A stretch of 64,000 bases of DNA, taken from contig CAZBFP010000020.1 of assembly GCA_964491265.1 (NCBI GenBank), positions 1 to 64,000 of the forward strand, read 5' to 3'. Positions 43,561 through 52,664 of this stretch are shown piece by piece (the stretch's first letter is position 1; every line of letters starts with the position of its first letter). The stretch is from JBBAGC01 sp964491265 (GTDB lineage Bacteria; Spirochaetota; UBA4802; UBA5550). The position numbers and the translations under genes were made by a program. The notes under the pieces were generated by a model. It was given only the letters and a program-made list of their open reading frames with translations. It did no database searches and was not told the DNA's origin.

Positions 43561-45435
43561 CTACTCCTCCAGAGCACCGCTGAATACTGCTGATGAAGCC
43601 TTTATCACAGAAGTATCACCGGAAAGCACATAATCACACTTACCAAAATATTTCCGGAATTCAGCACCTATATAGAATTCAGCTGAGAGCCTCCGCCCTG
43701 TGTAGTAAGCTGCTTCACTATTCTCGGAAATTAGAGCTTCCAGCTCAGCACCTTTTTTCCCCCCGGTAAGGGCTTCCATCTTAGGCGCTGCAATAGTCAG
43801 TGCCCATAAATGCATAAAAGCGTAGGAGAGCATGGCAAATGCCTGTTGTAAGGGCGTTGCATTTGCAAAGACCTGAAGAAACTGCCCCTTGTCAACAAGA
43901 CCCTTCAGATAAGCTACAACCTCATCCATCTTCACCAGACCCTTTTCCAGCTGGTCTGGATATACATCATCAACAAGCCCTCTGGCAGTGCTGATAGTTT
44001 CACGTATAATTTTACAGAATACCTTATAGTTTTTAAAATCCTTATCCATAAGAAGTTTGCGCATGGTAAGATCCATGGACTGTATCCCGTTTGTTCCTTC
44101 ATAGATAGAGAGAATTTTTGCGTCCCTGGCATACTGCTCCACAGGATAATCTGCACAATAGCCGTAACCGCCGTAAACCTGTATAGCATCGGAAGCCACA
44201 TCCCATGCCATATCTGTATTACCAGCCTTGTTTATAGGGATTAAAAAATCGAGCATGGCCTGAGCATCATCCTTTGCCTCACCGCTCTCAACATGCATCA
44301 TATCCACCAGATATCCGCAGTAGAGCGTAAGTGTTCTCATGGCTTCAACACGGGACTTCATTGATAAAAGCATCCTCTTCACATCAGGGTGATTAATAAT
44401 AGGGGTACCTTTGGCATCGGGATTCATCATCTCCTCAACCTTTTTACCCTGGATCCTGTTGCGGGCGTAAGTAACAGCATGCATATAGGCTGAACTCGCT
44501 ACTGAAGCCCCCTGCCCGCCAACATATAGACGGGCTTCATTCATCATCTGGAACATTATCTTCATTCCCTTACGCTCTTCACCCATAAGAATGCCGCGGC
44601 ATTTATCATCATCCCCGAAAACCATTGTACATGTGGGATTGCCATGAATACCCATTTTATGCTCTATACCTGCACAGTTAACATCATTGAACTCACCTGT
44701 GGTTCCGTCATCATTTATCCAGTATTTAGGTACCATAAATATTGAAATACCCCTGGTACCTTCCGGATCACCCTCAATCCTGGCAAGTACAGGGTGAACG
44801 TTATTTTCATAAAAATTATTATCGCCCGATGATATAAAGATCTTCTGCCCCTTTATGGAGTATGTACCATCAGAATTTTTTACAGCTTTTGTTTTTAAAG
44901 CACCCACATCCGATCCTGCATCAGGTTCAGTAAGACACATTGAGCCGCCCCATTCACCTGAAAGCATTTTTTCAACAAGCACGTGCTTCATGGGGGATTC
45001 AGGGAGGAAATTAATGTACATATTACATGCTCCTATGGCAAGCATTGGAAACATGGTAAATGCACAGCTTGCAGCTGTAAAATAATCTGTTACTGTGTAA
45101 TAGATAGTTTCCGGCATACCGAGCCCGCCCCACTCCTGAGACGCAGCAAGACCATGGAAACCGGCATCATAATAGGCCTTGAATCCTGCTGAATATTCTT
45201 CAGGTATTATTACCTCTTTAGTTTTCGGATTATACTGCGCTCCTTTCTTATCAGCAACAGCATTTATGGGATAAACCTGCGCAACACTGATTTTTTCCGC
45301 CAGGGTAACAACATCTTCCATGGTATCCCTGTCAAAATCTGCAAATTTTTCGTAACTGTTAAGCTTATCCACCTGAAATAATTCAAAAAGAATAAAAAGC
45401 GTGTCCCTTGTGTCTATAATCGGATTTAACGCCAT
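43561..45435 (-). CDS. Acyl-CoA dehydrogenase
   Basis: A 624-residue FAD enzyme that introduces the alpha-beta double bond in acyl-CoA. Visible parts include MCLTEPDAGSDVGALKTKAV (FAD/substrate loop), KGQKIFISSGDNNF, and QVYGGYGYCADYPVEQYARD with IYEGTNGIQSMDLTMRKLL, whose Glu in YEGT is the catalytic base position. The length, about 200 residues longer than short-chain enzymes, indicates the long form with an extra C-terminal domain. The electron acceptor is probably ETF, which is not encoded in the window. Confidence 0.93.
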   Translation of the reverse strand: MALNPIIDTRDTLFILFELFQVDKLNSYEKFADFDRDTMEDVVTLAEKISVAQVYPINAVADKKGAQYNPKTKEVIIPEEYSAGFKAYYDAGFHGLAASQEWGGLGMPETIYYTVTDYFTAASCAFTMFPMLAIGACNMYINFLPESPMKHVLVEKMLSGEWGGSMCLTEPDAGSDVGALKTKAVKNSDGTYSIKGQKIFISSGDNNFYENNVHPVLARIEGDPEGTRGISIFMVPKYWINDDGTTGEFNDVNCAGIEHKMGIHGNPTCTMVFGDDDKCRGILMGEERKGMKIMFQMMNEARLYVGGQGASVASSAYMHAVTYARNRIQGKKVEEMMNPDAKGTPIINHPDVKRMLLSMKSRVEAMRTLTLYCGYLVDMMHVESGEAKDDAQAMLDFLIPINKAGNTDMAWDVASDAIQVYGGYGYCADYPVEQYARDAKILSIYEGTNGIQSMDLTMRKLLMDKDFKNYKVFCKIIRETISTARGLVDDVYPDQLEKGLVKMDEVVAYLKGLVDKGQFLQVFANATPLQQAFAMLSYAFMHLWALTIAAPKMEALTGGKKGAELEALISENSEAAYYTGRRLSAEFYIGAEFRKYFGKCDYVLSGDTSVIKASSAVFSGALEE

Positions 45436-46144
45436 ACCTCATACCCTCCGGGATTAATATATAATTTGTATATAATTGCCATGAAAGACAATTCTCTGGT
45501 GAAGATAAACAGCATTCAACTCAACACTGCACTATACCGGATAAAACTGACATGGAACCGACGGTAAATGCTGAATTAGCCGTTTAAACAATAAGAAATA
45601 AAAGCATAAACCTTAATTAAATGCAAGTAAAAAGCAGTTTTATTGAAATAAAATTTAGCCAAAGTAAATTAACTGAACAAATTCCTGCTCAAATGTCAGT
45701 TTTTTTCACTATAATCACACAAGCAATAAACTACGATAGAAAGGGATACTATTTGACACCGGAAAGTGCATTCTATCTAATAAAGTTTGCAACCTGCCCC
45801 CTTAAAAGATCTTCGGTTTTGTTATTCACAAGTTTTACGGATTAAACCAGTCTTAGAGTCAACAAAAACGGAACCAATTAACCTTACATAATATACACTA
45901 AATATTTAAATTAATTAGAATAGCTAATTTTTTAGTATAAAAACCTTTGCTTTTGAGAGAAAAAATAATAAAAAAATTATTCTTTCTTGACATTTGCAAA
46001 TATATTTAATAAGTTCACTAAAATTAATTTATCAAGGAGAACACATAATGCCGGTTAAATAGATATATGATCCAATAACCGGAAAAAAATCTGTGCCCTT
46101 GTAATATATTTAAGATTAGGAATAACCTGAAGGGGGGAGCCTCA
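45436..46144. other. AT-rich divergent intergenic region
   Basis: A 709-nt gap between the leftward acyl-CoA dehydrogenase and the rightward CoA-transferase. A 74-codon open frame at 45621-45845 has no ribosome site and no recognisable content. The promoter candidate at 45987-46015 and a leader of about 120 nt precede the CoA-transferase. Confidence 0.5.
45987..46015 (+). promoter_or_regulatory. Candidate sigma-70 promoter of CoA-transferase
   Basis: TTGACA, a 17-nt spacer, then TAAGTT. The downstream leader is about 120 nt. Confidence 0.4.
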
Positions 46145-47563
46145 ATGAATTACAAAAGTGAAAATTTTAAAACCCAATACCAGAGTAAACTGGTATCTGC
46201 TGAAAAAGCTGTGTCGTGTGTAAACTCCGGTGATGTTGTAGATTACGGATTCTTCAATGGAAAACCTGTTGTATGTGATATTGCCCTTGCAAACAGGCAC
46301 GAAGAATTAAAGGACGTAAGTATTTTTACAGCTGTAACAGTACCGCCGGTTCCGGAAGTAATAAAATATCCTGCAAGTTTCAGCTACATGGACTGGCAGT
46401 GGAGCAAACTGACACGAATTATGCACTCATCTGTTGAAAAAGCATACTATTCACCAATCCTGTACCATAGGGCTCCATACTTCTACAGGTTTCTACTTGA
46501 AAGCTATAATGTTACAAAAGGCTACAGATCGGTATATTACAAGGATGAGGAAAAAGGTAAAGACGTTAAATGGATCGCCATTGTACGGGTTGCGCCAATG
46601 GATGAGGCGGGATTTTTCAATATCGGGCCCCATAACTCCGAAACATCCGCATCTATTGATGCAGCAGATTTTGTAATACTTGAAGTAGTAAAGAACATGC
46701 CTGTATGCCTTGGAGGTAATGAAGAAGCTATTCATATATCCAGGGTTGACTATATTGTGGAAGCACCTGAGGATCATGGCCCTTTCAATGCGCCCCAGAT
46801 GCCCCCAAGTGATATAGACAGGCAGGTTGCTGAATATATTATTAAAGAGATCAAAGACGGATGCTGTGTTCAGCTCGGTATAGGCGGTATGCCCAATATG
46901 GTGGGACAGCTTATCGCGCAATCCGACCTTAAAAACCTTGGATGCCATACTGAGATGTTTGTTGATGCCTATGTGGACATGATCGAGTCAGGGAGGATGA
47001 ACGGTTCACTTAAAAATATAGACCGTTTTAAGGCTACATACACATTTGCCATCGGCTCACAGAGAATGTACGATTTTATGCACAACAACCCGGGGCTGGC
47101 ATCATACCCTGTTGACTATACAAATGACCCGAAGGTTATCGGCAAAATCGATAATATGGTAAGTATCTGCAACGCTATTCAGGTTGACATTCTATCACAG
47201 GTTAATGCTGAGAGCCACGCCGGGGGACAGATTTCCGGTAATGGCGGGATGTGGGATTTTGTTCTCGGCTCACAGTGGTCTGAAGGGGGGAAAAGCATAA
47301 TATGCCTTCCATCAACATATAAGGACAGCGCGGGAAATATTAAATCAAGGATAGTACCGAATTTTGACGCAGGTACAGCTGTAACAATTCCAAGGCAGAT
47401 GACAGACATTATTGTTACTGAACATGGGATGGTTAAGCTTCAGGCAAGCCCCACATGGATGAGAGCTGAGAAGATAATCAGTATAGCCCATCCCGATTTC
47501 CGTGACGATCTTATTAAAGATGCTGAAAGGATGAAAATCTGGAGAAAGAGCAACAAGAAGTAG
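46145..47563 (+). CDS. Acetyl-CoA hydrolase/CoA-transferase family protein
   Basis: A 472-residue family I CoA-transferase of the acetyl-CoA hydrolase/4-hydroxybutyrate or butyryl-CoA:acetate type. CVQLGIGGMPNMVGQLIA and HTEMFVDAYVDMIESGRMNG are family blocks; the glutamate in QVNAESHAGG is at the expected active-site region, followed by GQISGNGGMWDF. Such enzymes move CoA between acetate and an acyl-CoA. GGGGGAG precedes the ATG. With the thiolase and acyl-CoA dehydrogenase it fits fermentation or oxidation of short-chain acids. Confidence 0.9.
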   Translation: MNYKSENFKTQYQSKLVSAEKAVSCVNSGDVVDYGFFNGKPVVCDIALANRHEELKDVSIFTAVTVPPVPEVIKYPASFSYMDWQWSKLTRIMHSSVEKAYYSPILYHRAPYFYRFLLESYNVTKGYRSVYYKDEEKGKDVKWIAIVRVAPMDEAGFFNIGPHNSETSASIDAADFVILEVVKNMPVCLGGNEEAIHISRVDYIVEAPEDHGPFNAPQMPPSDIDRQVAEYIIKEIKDGCCVQLGIGGMPNMVGQLIAQSDLKNLGCHTEMFVDAYVDMIESGRMNGSLKNIDRFKATYTFAIGSQRMYDFMHNNPGLASYPVDYTNDPKVIGKIDNMVSICNAIQVDILSQVNAESHAGGQISGNGGMWDFVLGSQWSEGGKSIICLPSTYKDSAGNIKSRIVPNFDAGTAVTIPRQMTDIIVTEHGMVKLQASPTWMRAEKIISIAHPDFRDDLIKDAERMKIWRKSNKK

Positions 47564-47593
47564 AGTCTTTTCTTAAAAGGATCAATAAAATAT

Positions 47594-47752
47594 GGCTGTC
47601 TTATAAAGTAGTATCCATCAATATTTGTCATTCCGGTTTTGCAGCTTCTGTTTATGCAAATACCGGAATCACCGGATAGAATCAGTTGCATGTCATACCG
47701 GCATTTCGCTTCGCTACAGCCGGTATGACAAAACAATACTTTATAGACAGCC
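47594..47752. mobile_element. MITE-like element, copy C
   Basis: 159 bp with terminal repeats GGCTGTCTTATAAAGTA / TACTTTATAGACAGCC (one-base indel). The inner part again holds TTGTCATTCCGG...CCGGTATGACA hairpins. It is more diverged than copies A and B and lies between the convergent CoA-transferase and penicillin-acylase genes. Confidence 0.7.
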
Positions 47753-47781
47753 TCTTTTTAACATCAATACCGCCGGAAAAG

Positions 47782-50169
47782 TCAGGGAAATAAAACCAGC
47801 GTACTTTTCCGCCTCTCTTTTATTTCATCTTCATTCATCAGCTGTTTTCTGTACTCTCCATTAATAAACATCCCTGTCTGATCATTATAGTGTGTGTCAA
47901 AAAAATAACCGCTCTGCCCCATGGGGCTTATTCCCATAGAATTTTCAGTGTGGGCAAAATCGATTATCCTCCTGGTAGATGGGCCGTAATTAACATGGTG
48001 ATGCCCCCCTGAAATATCAAATCCCAGATTGTTTACAACCTCCCGCGCACCCGGTACAGTATAGGGGCCTTCGTTGAATATTTTATTCAGCGGTTTTTTC
48101 CTCCCCAGGGGATGTTTCAGTTCAATAGAATGGACCCTCCCCCAGCTCCACTTATCAATATTTGCGCCAAGATCACTTTCCAGGTTCCTTACGCACTGAA
48201 GCCATGACTTAACAATAATGTCCCCCATGGTTTCCTTTTTTTCTGTGTCCTTTAAGTTCCACCAGGGCGATTCCGGATTTGATAAAATCAAAGGTACATT
48301 TTTTTCAAACATCTTTGTACCGAGAAATATTTCAAAATACTTTTCCCCCAGATCATCCTTAAAAGCTGACTCCATAAGATCATAATAAAACTGAAAAAAG
48401 ATTACAGGCCCCTTTGACTCAAGGGTATGATCCCCTTTCCAGTTCTTAAAGAGTGCCAGCGCCTCAAGTGCGTTTTTATCACCCTGCAGTTCTTCAGATC
48501 CCTCAAGAAAAGGGAGAACCGCATCCCTGATTTTCACATGAAATTCAGTAATATTATCGAGCTGTATCTGCTTTGTATTCTCCATAGTCCATTTTTTATC
48601 ACCAGCAGCAAGGAGTTCCTCTATCCGCTTTGCCCTGTAGGGGATATTGTAATATCCGGGAACCATATCCCCTTTTTTAAATTCAGGCCTGTGATTAGAT
48701 GACACAATATATCCGGATGGAGGATTGATACTCTGCGGATGCCTGGAGAAATCACGGAATCCCCTGTAATCATCCTTTCCGCTCTCCATTATAAAATTCG
48801 GATTGGCGCCGGGAGCCCTCTCCGGTATTCTGCCAATCCCCCACCATGCGATGTTGCCGCTGTTGTCAGCAGCTATAACATTTATACCAGGAGCGTAAAG
48901 CTTCTTTGCAGCCCGTTCCATATCGTAAACGGTTTCTGCATGGGCAAAACTGTGAAACGCCTCGAACATCCTGTTATTTTTTTCATGATAGGCCCACCAC
49001 ATGGAAACAGGGGCTTCATCTGAATCGAGTTCCTTGAGCACATCATTTACCAGCGGTCCATGCTTCGATCTTCTTACCTTAATATGAACATCATCAGCGC
49101 CTTTAACTTTTATTACTTCATCCTCTATTGCCAGATCCTCCCATCTCCCCCTGCTCCAGACCTGATCCCGATTTTTTGGATTTACCTTTTCTATAAAAAA
49201 ATCCACATCATCATTCTTGAACATGGTTATGCCCCATCCGATTCTGCTGTTATGCCCCATCATTGCAATCGGCACACCAGCCAGATAATGGCCGTAAAAC
49301 TCAAATCCCGGAGTAATAATATGAGCCTCATACCAGACAGCAGGTACAGAAAAAGCTATATGGGGATCGCTGGCCAGTATAGGCTTACCGCTCTCTGTTC
49401 TGCTGCCGGAAACAACCCATGCATTGCTCCCTTCAAAAAGCCCCGCAGGTGCAAACTTCTTTTCAATATCAATAACCAGAAGGGCAAGTGCAGCCATGGA
49501 ATCAATAGTTCTATTATTTGCCGCAAACTGATTTTTACCCTCCCTTTCATATGCCATATCTTTTAGATAATCTGTACCCAGGGTGTCCCTGATATATGTC
49601 AAAAGAGGATCTGTTTTAAAAGCAGTGGCAAAGCTGTAGGATATATATCCCCCGATAGCGACTGAATCTTCAAGTGTGAATGGTCTTTTTGGTATTCCAA
49701 GGATACGAAACTCAACAGGCGCGGGCCCGGTTTCAATAAAGTGGTTTATCCCCTTAATATATGCCTCCCCCAGTTTTACTGCAGGCCTCTTTTTATCCTG
49801 AATCTCCCCGTATTCCTTTGAAAAGCCCTTAATCCGCAGTGTGCGGAAAAACCTGTCTGTATCGAGAAGTGAGCTACCCAGAATCTCAGCAAGCTCACCT
49901 TTTGCAAGCCTCCTGGTAATTTCCATCTGGAACAGCCTGTCCTGGGCATGGAGATAACCAAGTGCCCTGTATGCATCCTCTTCATTTGAAGCATAAATAT
50001 GGGGAACACCCCATTCATCAAATATTACATTTACCTTATCATTAAGACCGGGAATATTTATTTCTCCGCTTCTCTGGGGAAGCATGGTATTGAGAAAAAT
50101 TAAAACTGCTGCGGATGTGACGACAAGTATTATTAAAATTGCTGAGAACAGATATTTCTTTTTTGTCAT
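47782..50169 (-). CDS. Penicillin acylase family (S45) protein
   Basis: A 795-residue Ntn-hydrolase precursor. The N-terminus has a membrane anchor or signal (YLFSAILIILVVTSAAVLIF). The alpha segment starts INIPGLNDKVNVIFDEWGVP with HIYA. The self-cleavage site is GLFEGSNAWVVSGSRTESGK, where Gly-Ser exposes the Ser nucleophile, followed by PILASDPHIAFSVP. The beta segment runs to the C-terminus. Family members cleave amides such as acyl-homoserine lactones or penicillins; the substrate here is unknown. Periplasmic. GGAGGAG lies upstream of the ATG. Confidence 0.9.
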   Translation of the reverse strand: MTKKKYLFSAILIILVVTSAAVLIFLNTMLPQRSGEINIPGLNDKVNVIFDEWGVPHIYASNEEDAYRALGYLHAQDRLFQMEITRRLAKGELAEILGSSLLDTDRFFRTLRIKGFSKEYGEIQDKKRPAVKLGEAYIKGINHFIETGPAPVEFRILGIPKRPFTLEDSVAIGGYISYSFATAFKTDPLLTYIRDTLGTDYLKDMAYEREGKNQFAANNRTIDSMAALALLVIDIEKKFAPAGLFEGSNAWVVSGSRTESGKPILASDPHIAFSVPAVWYEAHIITPGFEFYGHYLAGVPIAMMGHNSRIGWGITMFKNDDVDFFIEKVNPKNRDQVWSRGRWEDLAIEDEVIKVKGADDVHIKVRRSKHGPLVNDVLKELDSDEAPVSMWWAYHEKNNRMFEAFHSFAHAETVYDMERAAKKLYAPGINVIAADNSGNIAWWGIGRIPERAPGANPNFIMESGKDDYRGFRDFSRHPQSINPPSGYIVSSNHRPEFKKGDMVPGYYNIPYRAKRIEELLAAGDKKWTMENTKQIQLDNITEFHVKIRDAVLPFLEGSEELQGDKNALEALALFKNWKGDHTLESKGPVIFFQFYYDLMESAFKDDLGEKYFEIFLGTKMFEKNVPLILSNPESPWWNLKDTEKKETMGDIIVKSWLQCVRNLESDLGANIDKWSWGRVHSIELKHPLGRKKPLNKIFNEGPYTVPGAREVVNNLGFDISGGHHHVNYGPSTRRIIDFAHTENSMGISPMGQSGYFFDTHYNDQTGMFINGEYRKQLMNEDEIKERRKSTLVLFP

Positions 50170-50309
50170 TTTACTCCTCCCGGGATTTTACTTACACCTG
50201 AATAGATGTTATAGGAATAAAATGATAGAATCAATAAAAAGATCAGGCTCATTCAGAATTTTTGGGATACAAAGTAATAATATTGTTTGATTCCACATAT
50301 TCTGGAGTC

Positions 50310-50372
50310 AGCCCCCCGTCTACCCCAAGGGTACTTCTTCGCTGTGCAGAGGGCGCCCTGAAGGGGGCACGT
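50310..50372 (-). repeat. CGTGCCCCCTT-type repeat, diverged inverted copy
   Basis: On the minus strand it reads CGTGCCCCCTT, a spacer, then GTAGACGGGGGG. It shares ends with the repeats at 6587 and 50520 but has a longer middle. Confidence 0.4.
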
Positions 50373-50519
50373 AAAATTAAAACTTGAGCAAGTAGATGAA
50401 TCAAAGTATTATAACATCCTTTTTTACTGTTGAGCTTGCAAAAGATTTGCATAACAATATAATGGGAATAGTTATTGAAGTGGTAACAATTATATTTTCA
50501 GAATGATAATAGATAACTC

Positions 50520-50545
50520 GTGCCCCCTTTGGGGGACAGGGGGGA
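50520..50545 (+). repeat. GTGCCCCCTTTGGGGGACAG repeat, copy 2
   Basis: Identical over GTGCCCCCTTTGGGGGACAG to the copy at 6587. Confidence 0.6.
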
Positions 50546-50639
50546 AAGCAAAGAAATACTCTCTTTGCATCCCGAAAATCCGGAATGAGCTAAACATTAT
50601 AATATATTCAGTATTTAGACAATTTATAGAGGAGAATTT

Positions 50640-50847
50640 AACCGGAGCCTATTAATAGTGAAAGGGCTGCTACCAAGAGGGGATAACAGCCCTTTCAGCA
50701 CGACCAATCTGAGACCAACATCTACACCTCGTAATTCTAATCTCCGAATTTGCCACTCAGGTTATACGGGTACGGTGTTTTGCGCACCAAAGGCTCTTAA
50801 ATCTGCTTCTTTCAGCCTCTTTTATTCCCTTCCCCTATCAAATTCGT
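50640..50847 (-). ncRNA. Candidate structured small RNA
   Basis: On the minus strand a promoter-like TTGACA-17-TAATTT leads into about 200 nt with strong pairing. GAGCCT (50794-50789) pairs with AGGCTC (50651-50646), and a 10-bp terminal stem GAAAGGGCTG/CAGCCCTTTC has a 17-nt loop. No coding frame is convincing and I match no known RNA family. The strand is inferred from the promoter. A mobile-element end is the main alternative. Confidence 0.35.
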
Positions 50848-50853
50848 AAATAT

Positions 50854-50882
50854 AAATTACGACATAATCGAGGATGTGTCAA
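50854..50882 (-). promoter_or_regulatory. Candidate promoter of the structured RNA
   Basis: On the minus strand TTGACA (50882-50877), a 17-nt spacer, then TAATTT (50859-50854). Confidence 0.4.
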
Positions 50883-51016
50883 CTAAAATCGTACTTTTTT
50901 TGATTTTTTTTTGATTTTCCATTTTTATTTTTCAATTCTTTATTAAACAATGATCTGACAATTACATACAATCTTCAATCCATACCAATATATATAAAAA
51001 AATCCCCCATATTGTA

Positions 51017-51044
51017 TTGACAGATACTAACCGCAGAATATCAC
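51017..51044 (+). promoter_or_regulatory. Candidate sigma-70 promoter of GT2 gene
   Basis: TTGACA at 51017-51022, a 16-nt spacer and TATCAC at 51039-51044. Confidence 0.4.
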
Positions 51045-51077
51045 TGCTTCATACTATTTTTATAATTCTATATAACA

Positions 51078-52664
51078 GTGAATGGGCACACCCCATTAAG
51101 GAAAAATTTGCCCGGTCAATATAAATACGAAAATTTCAGAATCGGAAAAGCAGATGAGCTTTCCGGTTCCGACTACCTGCTCTACAGGTTCTGGGAAATA
51201 CTCCCAGGTGCAGTTTCATGGTCTACGCTACTCGGTGCTGTTGCTGCATCCTTCTTCTATCCATTTTATGCGGCAATATTTATTATATGCTTCGATGTTT
51301 TCTGGCTCATGAAAACCGCATATCTTTCATTGCATTTAAAGGCCAACTGGAAAAGGATTAAGGAACATTTTCATGCTGACTGGGAATCGAGGCTTGTCCA
51401 TTTTAAATACGACCATCTCTATCATATGATAATGCTCCCCTTTTACAAAGAGGATGCATCTATAATAGAAAAAACACTGCAGGCACTACTCGATTCCAGA
51501 TACAATCATAAGAAATTTATTGTTGTCCTTGCATCTGAAGAGCGTGCCGGAGCTGAACATCATAAAACCGCTGCAGAGATGGAAAAAAAATACGGTAATC
51601 AATTCGATCATTTTATTATTACCATTCACCCTGACGGGATTGAGGGTGAAATGGCAGGTAAAGGCTCAAACATAACCTATGCTGCTGAAGAGGCGCGGAT
51701 ACAGATTCTTGACAGAAAAAAAATCCCCTATGAAGATGTACTGGTTTCAGCCTTTGATATTGATACCATAGTTTACAGGGACTACTTCCTCTGCTTAACA
51801 TGGATGTTTTTAACAAATGAGAAGCCCTTTAATACATCATTTCAGCCAGTTCCTGTTTTCAACAACAACATATTCGAGGCTCCGGCAGTATCACGGGTTG
51901 TGGCATATTCAGGCACATTCTGGCAGATGGTGCAGCAGGAGAGACAGAAACGTATGGCAACCTTCAGCTCCCATTCAATTGCCTTCAGTACACTCTACCA
52001 AACGGGTTACTGGCAAAGCAATATGGTCAGTGAGGATTCCCGTATTTTCTGGAATTGCTACATGAAATTCGACGGTGATTATATTGTTACACCCATGTCA
52101 TACCCTGTTTCCATGGACGCAAACCTTGCACCGGGATTTATGGAAACCATGAAGAATATATACAGGCAGCAGAGAAGATGGGCCTACGGTGTTGAAAACT
52201 TTGCCTATATAATGTTCAATTTCTCAAAGAATAAAAAGATTCCTTTTTTTAAGAAGTTTAAAATCTTTCTCATAAATCTGGACGGCTATTGGTCACTGGC
52301 AACTAACCCTATAATTATATTTCTCCTTGGATGGATGCCCATTGTTCTGGGTGGTCGGGAATTCAATACCACTACCTTAAGTTATACACTCCCATACATT
52401 ACCAGAGATATTATGATGATAACCATGTGTAATTTAATATTATCATCAATGGTTGCTGTAAGCCTTATGCCTGCAATCCCGGAAAACGGAAGAAAACCTA
52501 AAAGATTCTACCATATAATTCAGTGGCTCCTTGTACCGCTTACCATAACTATTTTCGGCGCCATCCCTGCCCTGGATGCCCAGACAAGACTCATGTTCGG
52601 GAAATATATGGGCTTCTGGGTAACACCAAAACATAGAGACACCGGGAAGGATACTAATTCATGA
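51078..52664 (+). CDS. Membrane family 2 glycosyltransferase
   Basis: A 528-residue GT2 protein. One or two membrane segments lie near 45-75 (GAVAASFFYPFYAAIFIICF), the cytosolic GT2 domain has MLPFYKEDASIIEKTLQALL, DIDT in SAFDIDTIVYRD and IYRQQRRWAYGVENF (the QxxRW motif), and about four C-terminal segments follow (NPIIIFLLGWMPIVLGG, NLILSSMVAVSLMPAI). It probably makes or exports a polysaccharide, as in processive synthases. GTG 51078 is shown; TTG 51108 is better placed after AAGGA and may be the true start. The next gene overlaps it by 4 nt. Confidence 0.85.
   Translation: MNGHTPLRKNLPGQYKYENFRIGKADELSGSDYLLYRFWEILPGAVSWSTLLGAVAASFFYPFYAAIFIICFDVFWLMKTAYLSLHLKANWKRIKEHFHADWESRLVHFKYDHLYHMIMLPFYKEDASIIEKTLQALLDSRYNHKKFIVVLASEERAGAEHHKTAAEMEKKYGNQFDHFIITIHPDGIEGEMAGKGSNITYAAEEARIQILDRKKIPYEDVLVSAFDIDTIVYRDYFLCLTWMFLTNEKPFNTSFQPVPVFNNNIFEAPAVSRVVAYSGTFWQMVQQERQKRMATFSSHSIAFSTLYQTGYWQSNMVSEDSRIFWNCYMKFDGDYIVTPMSYPVSMDANLAPGFMETMKNIYRQQRRWAYGVENFAYIMFNFSKNKKIPFFKKFKIFLINLDGYWSLATNPIIIFLLGWMPIVLGGREFNTTTLSYTLPYITRDIMMITMCNLILSSMVAVSLMPAIPENGRKPKRFYHIIQWLLVPLTITIFGAIPALDAQTRLMFGKYMGFWVTPKHRDTGKDTNS

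Larger units (their letters stand above)
50170..51077. other. Large structured intergenic region
   Basis: 908 nt between the divergent penicillin-acylase and GT2 genes. It holds two oppositely oriented GTGCCCCCTT-type repeats (about 50310-50372 and 50520-50545), the candidate structured RNA at about 50640-50847, its minus-strand promoter candidate, and the GT2 promoter at 51017. No protein gene is seen. Confidence 0.55.

Noticed and set aside
45621..45845. 74-codon frame in the gap before the CoA-transferase
   Set aside because: No ribosome site, no recognisable motifs, and an AT-rich region where chance frames are common.
47625..47864. 79-codon frame
   Set aside because: It reads through the third MITE-like element into the antisense of the penicillin acylase gene.
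49060..49566. 168-codon frame antisense to the penicillin acylase gene
   Set aside because: It is the shadow of a recognised gene; rich in Ile, Pro and Cys without domain motifs.
50640..50847. TPP riboswitch on the minus strand
   Set aside because: Pieces such as GGCTGAAAG and ACCCG...AACCTGAG occur, but in the wrong order, and there is no adjacent thiamine gene.
50658..50849. 63-codon frame over the structured-RNA candidate
   Set aside because: The sequence is dominated by base-paired elements, and the predicted peptide has no protein-like pattern.
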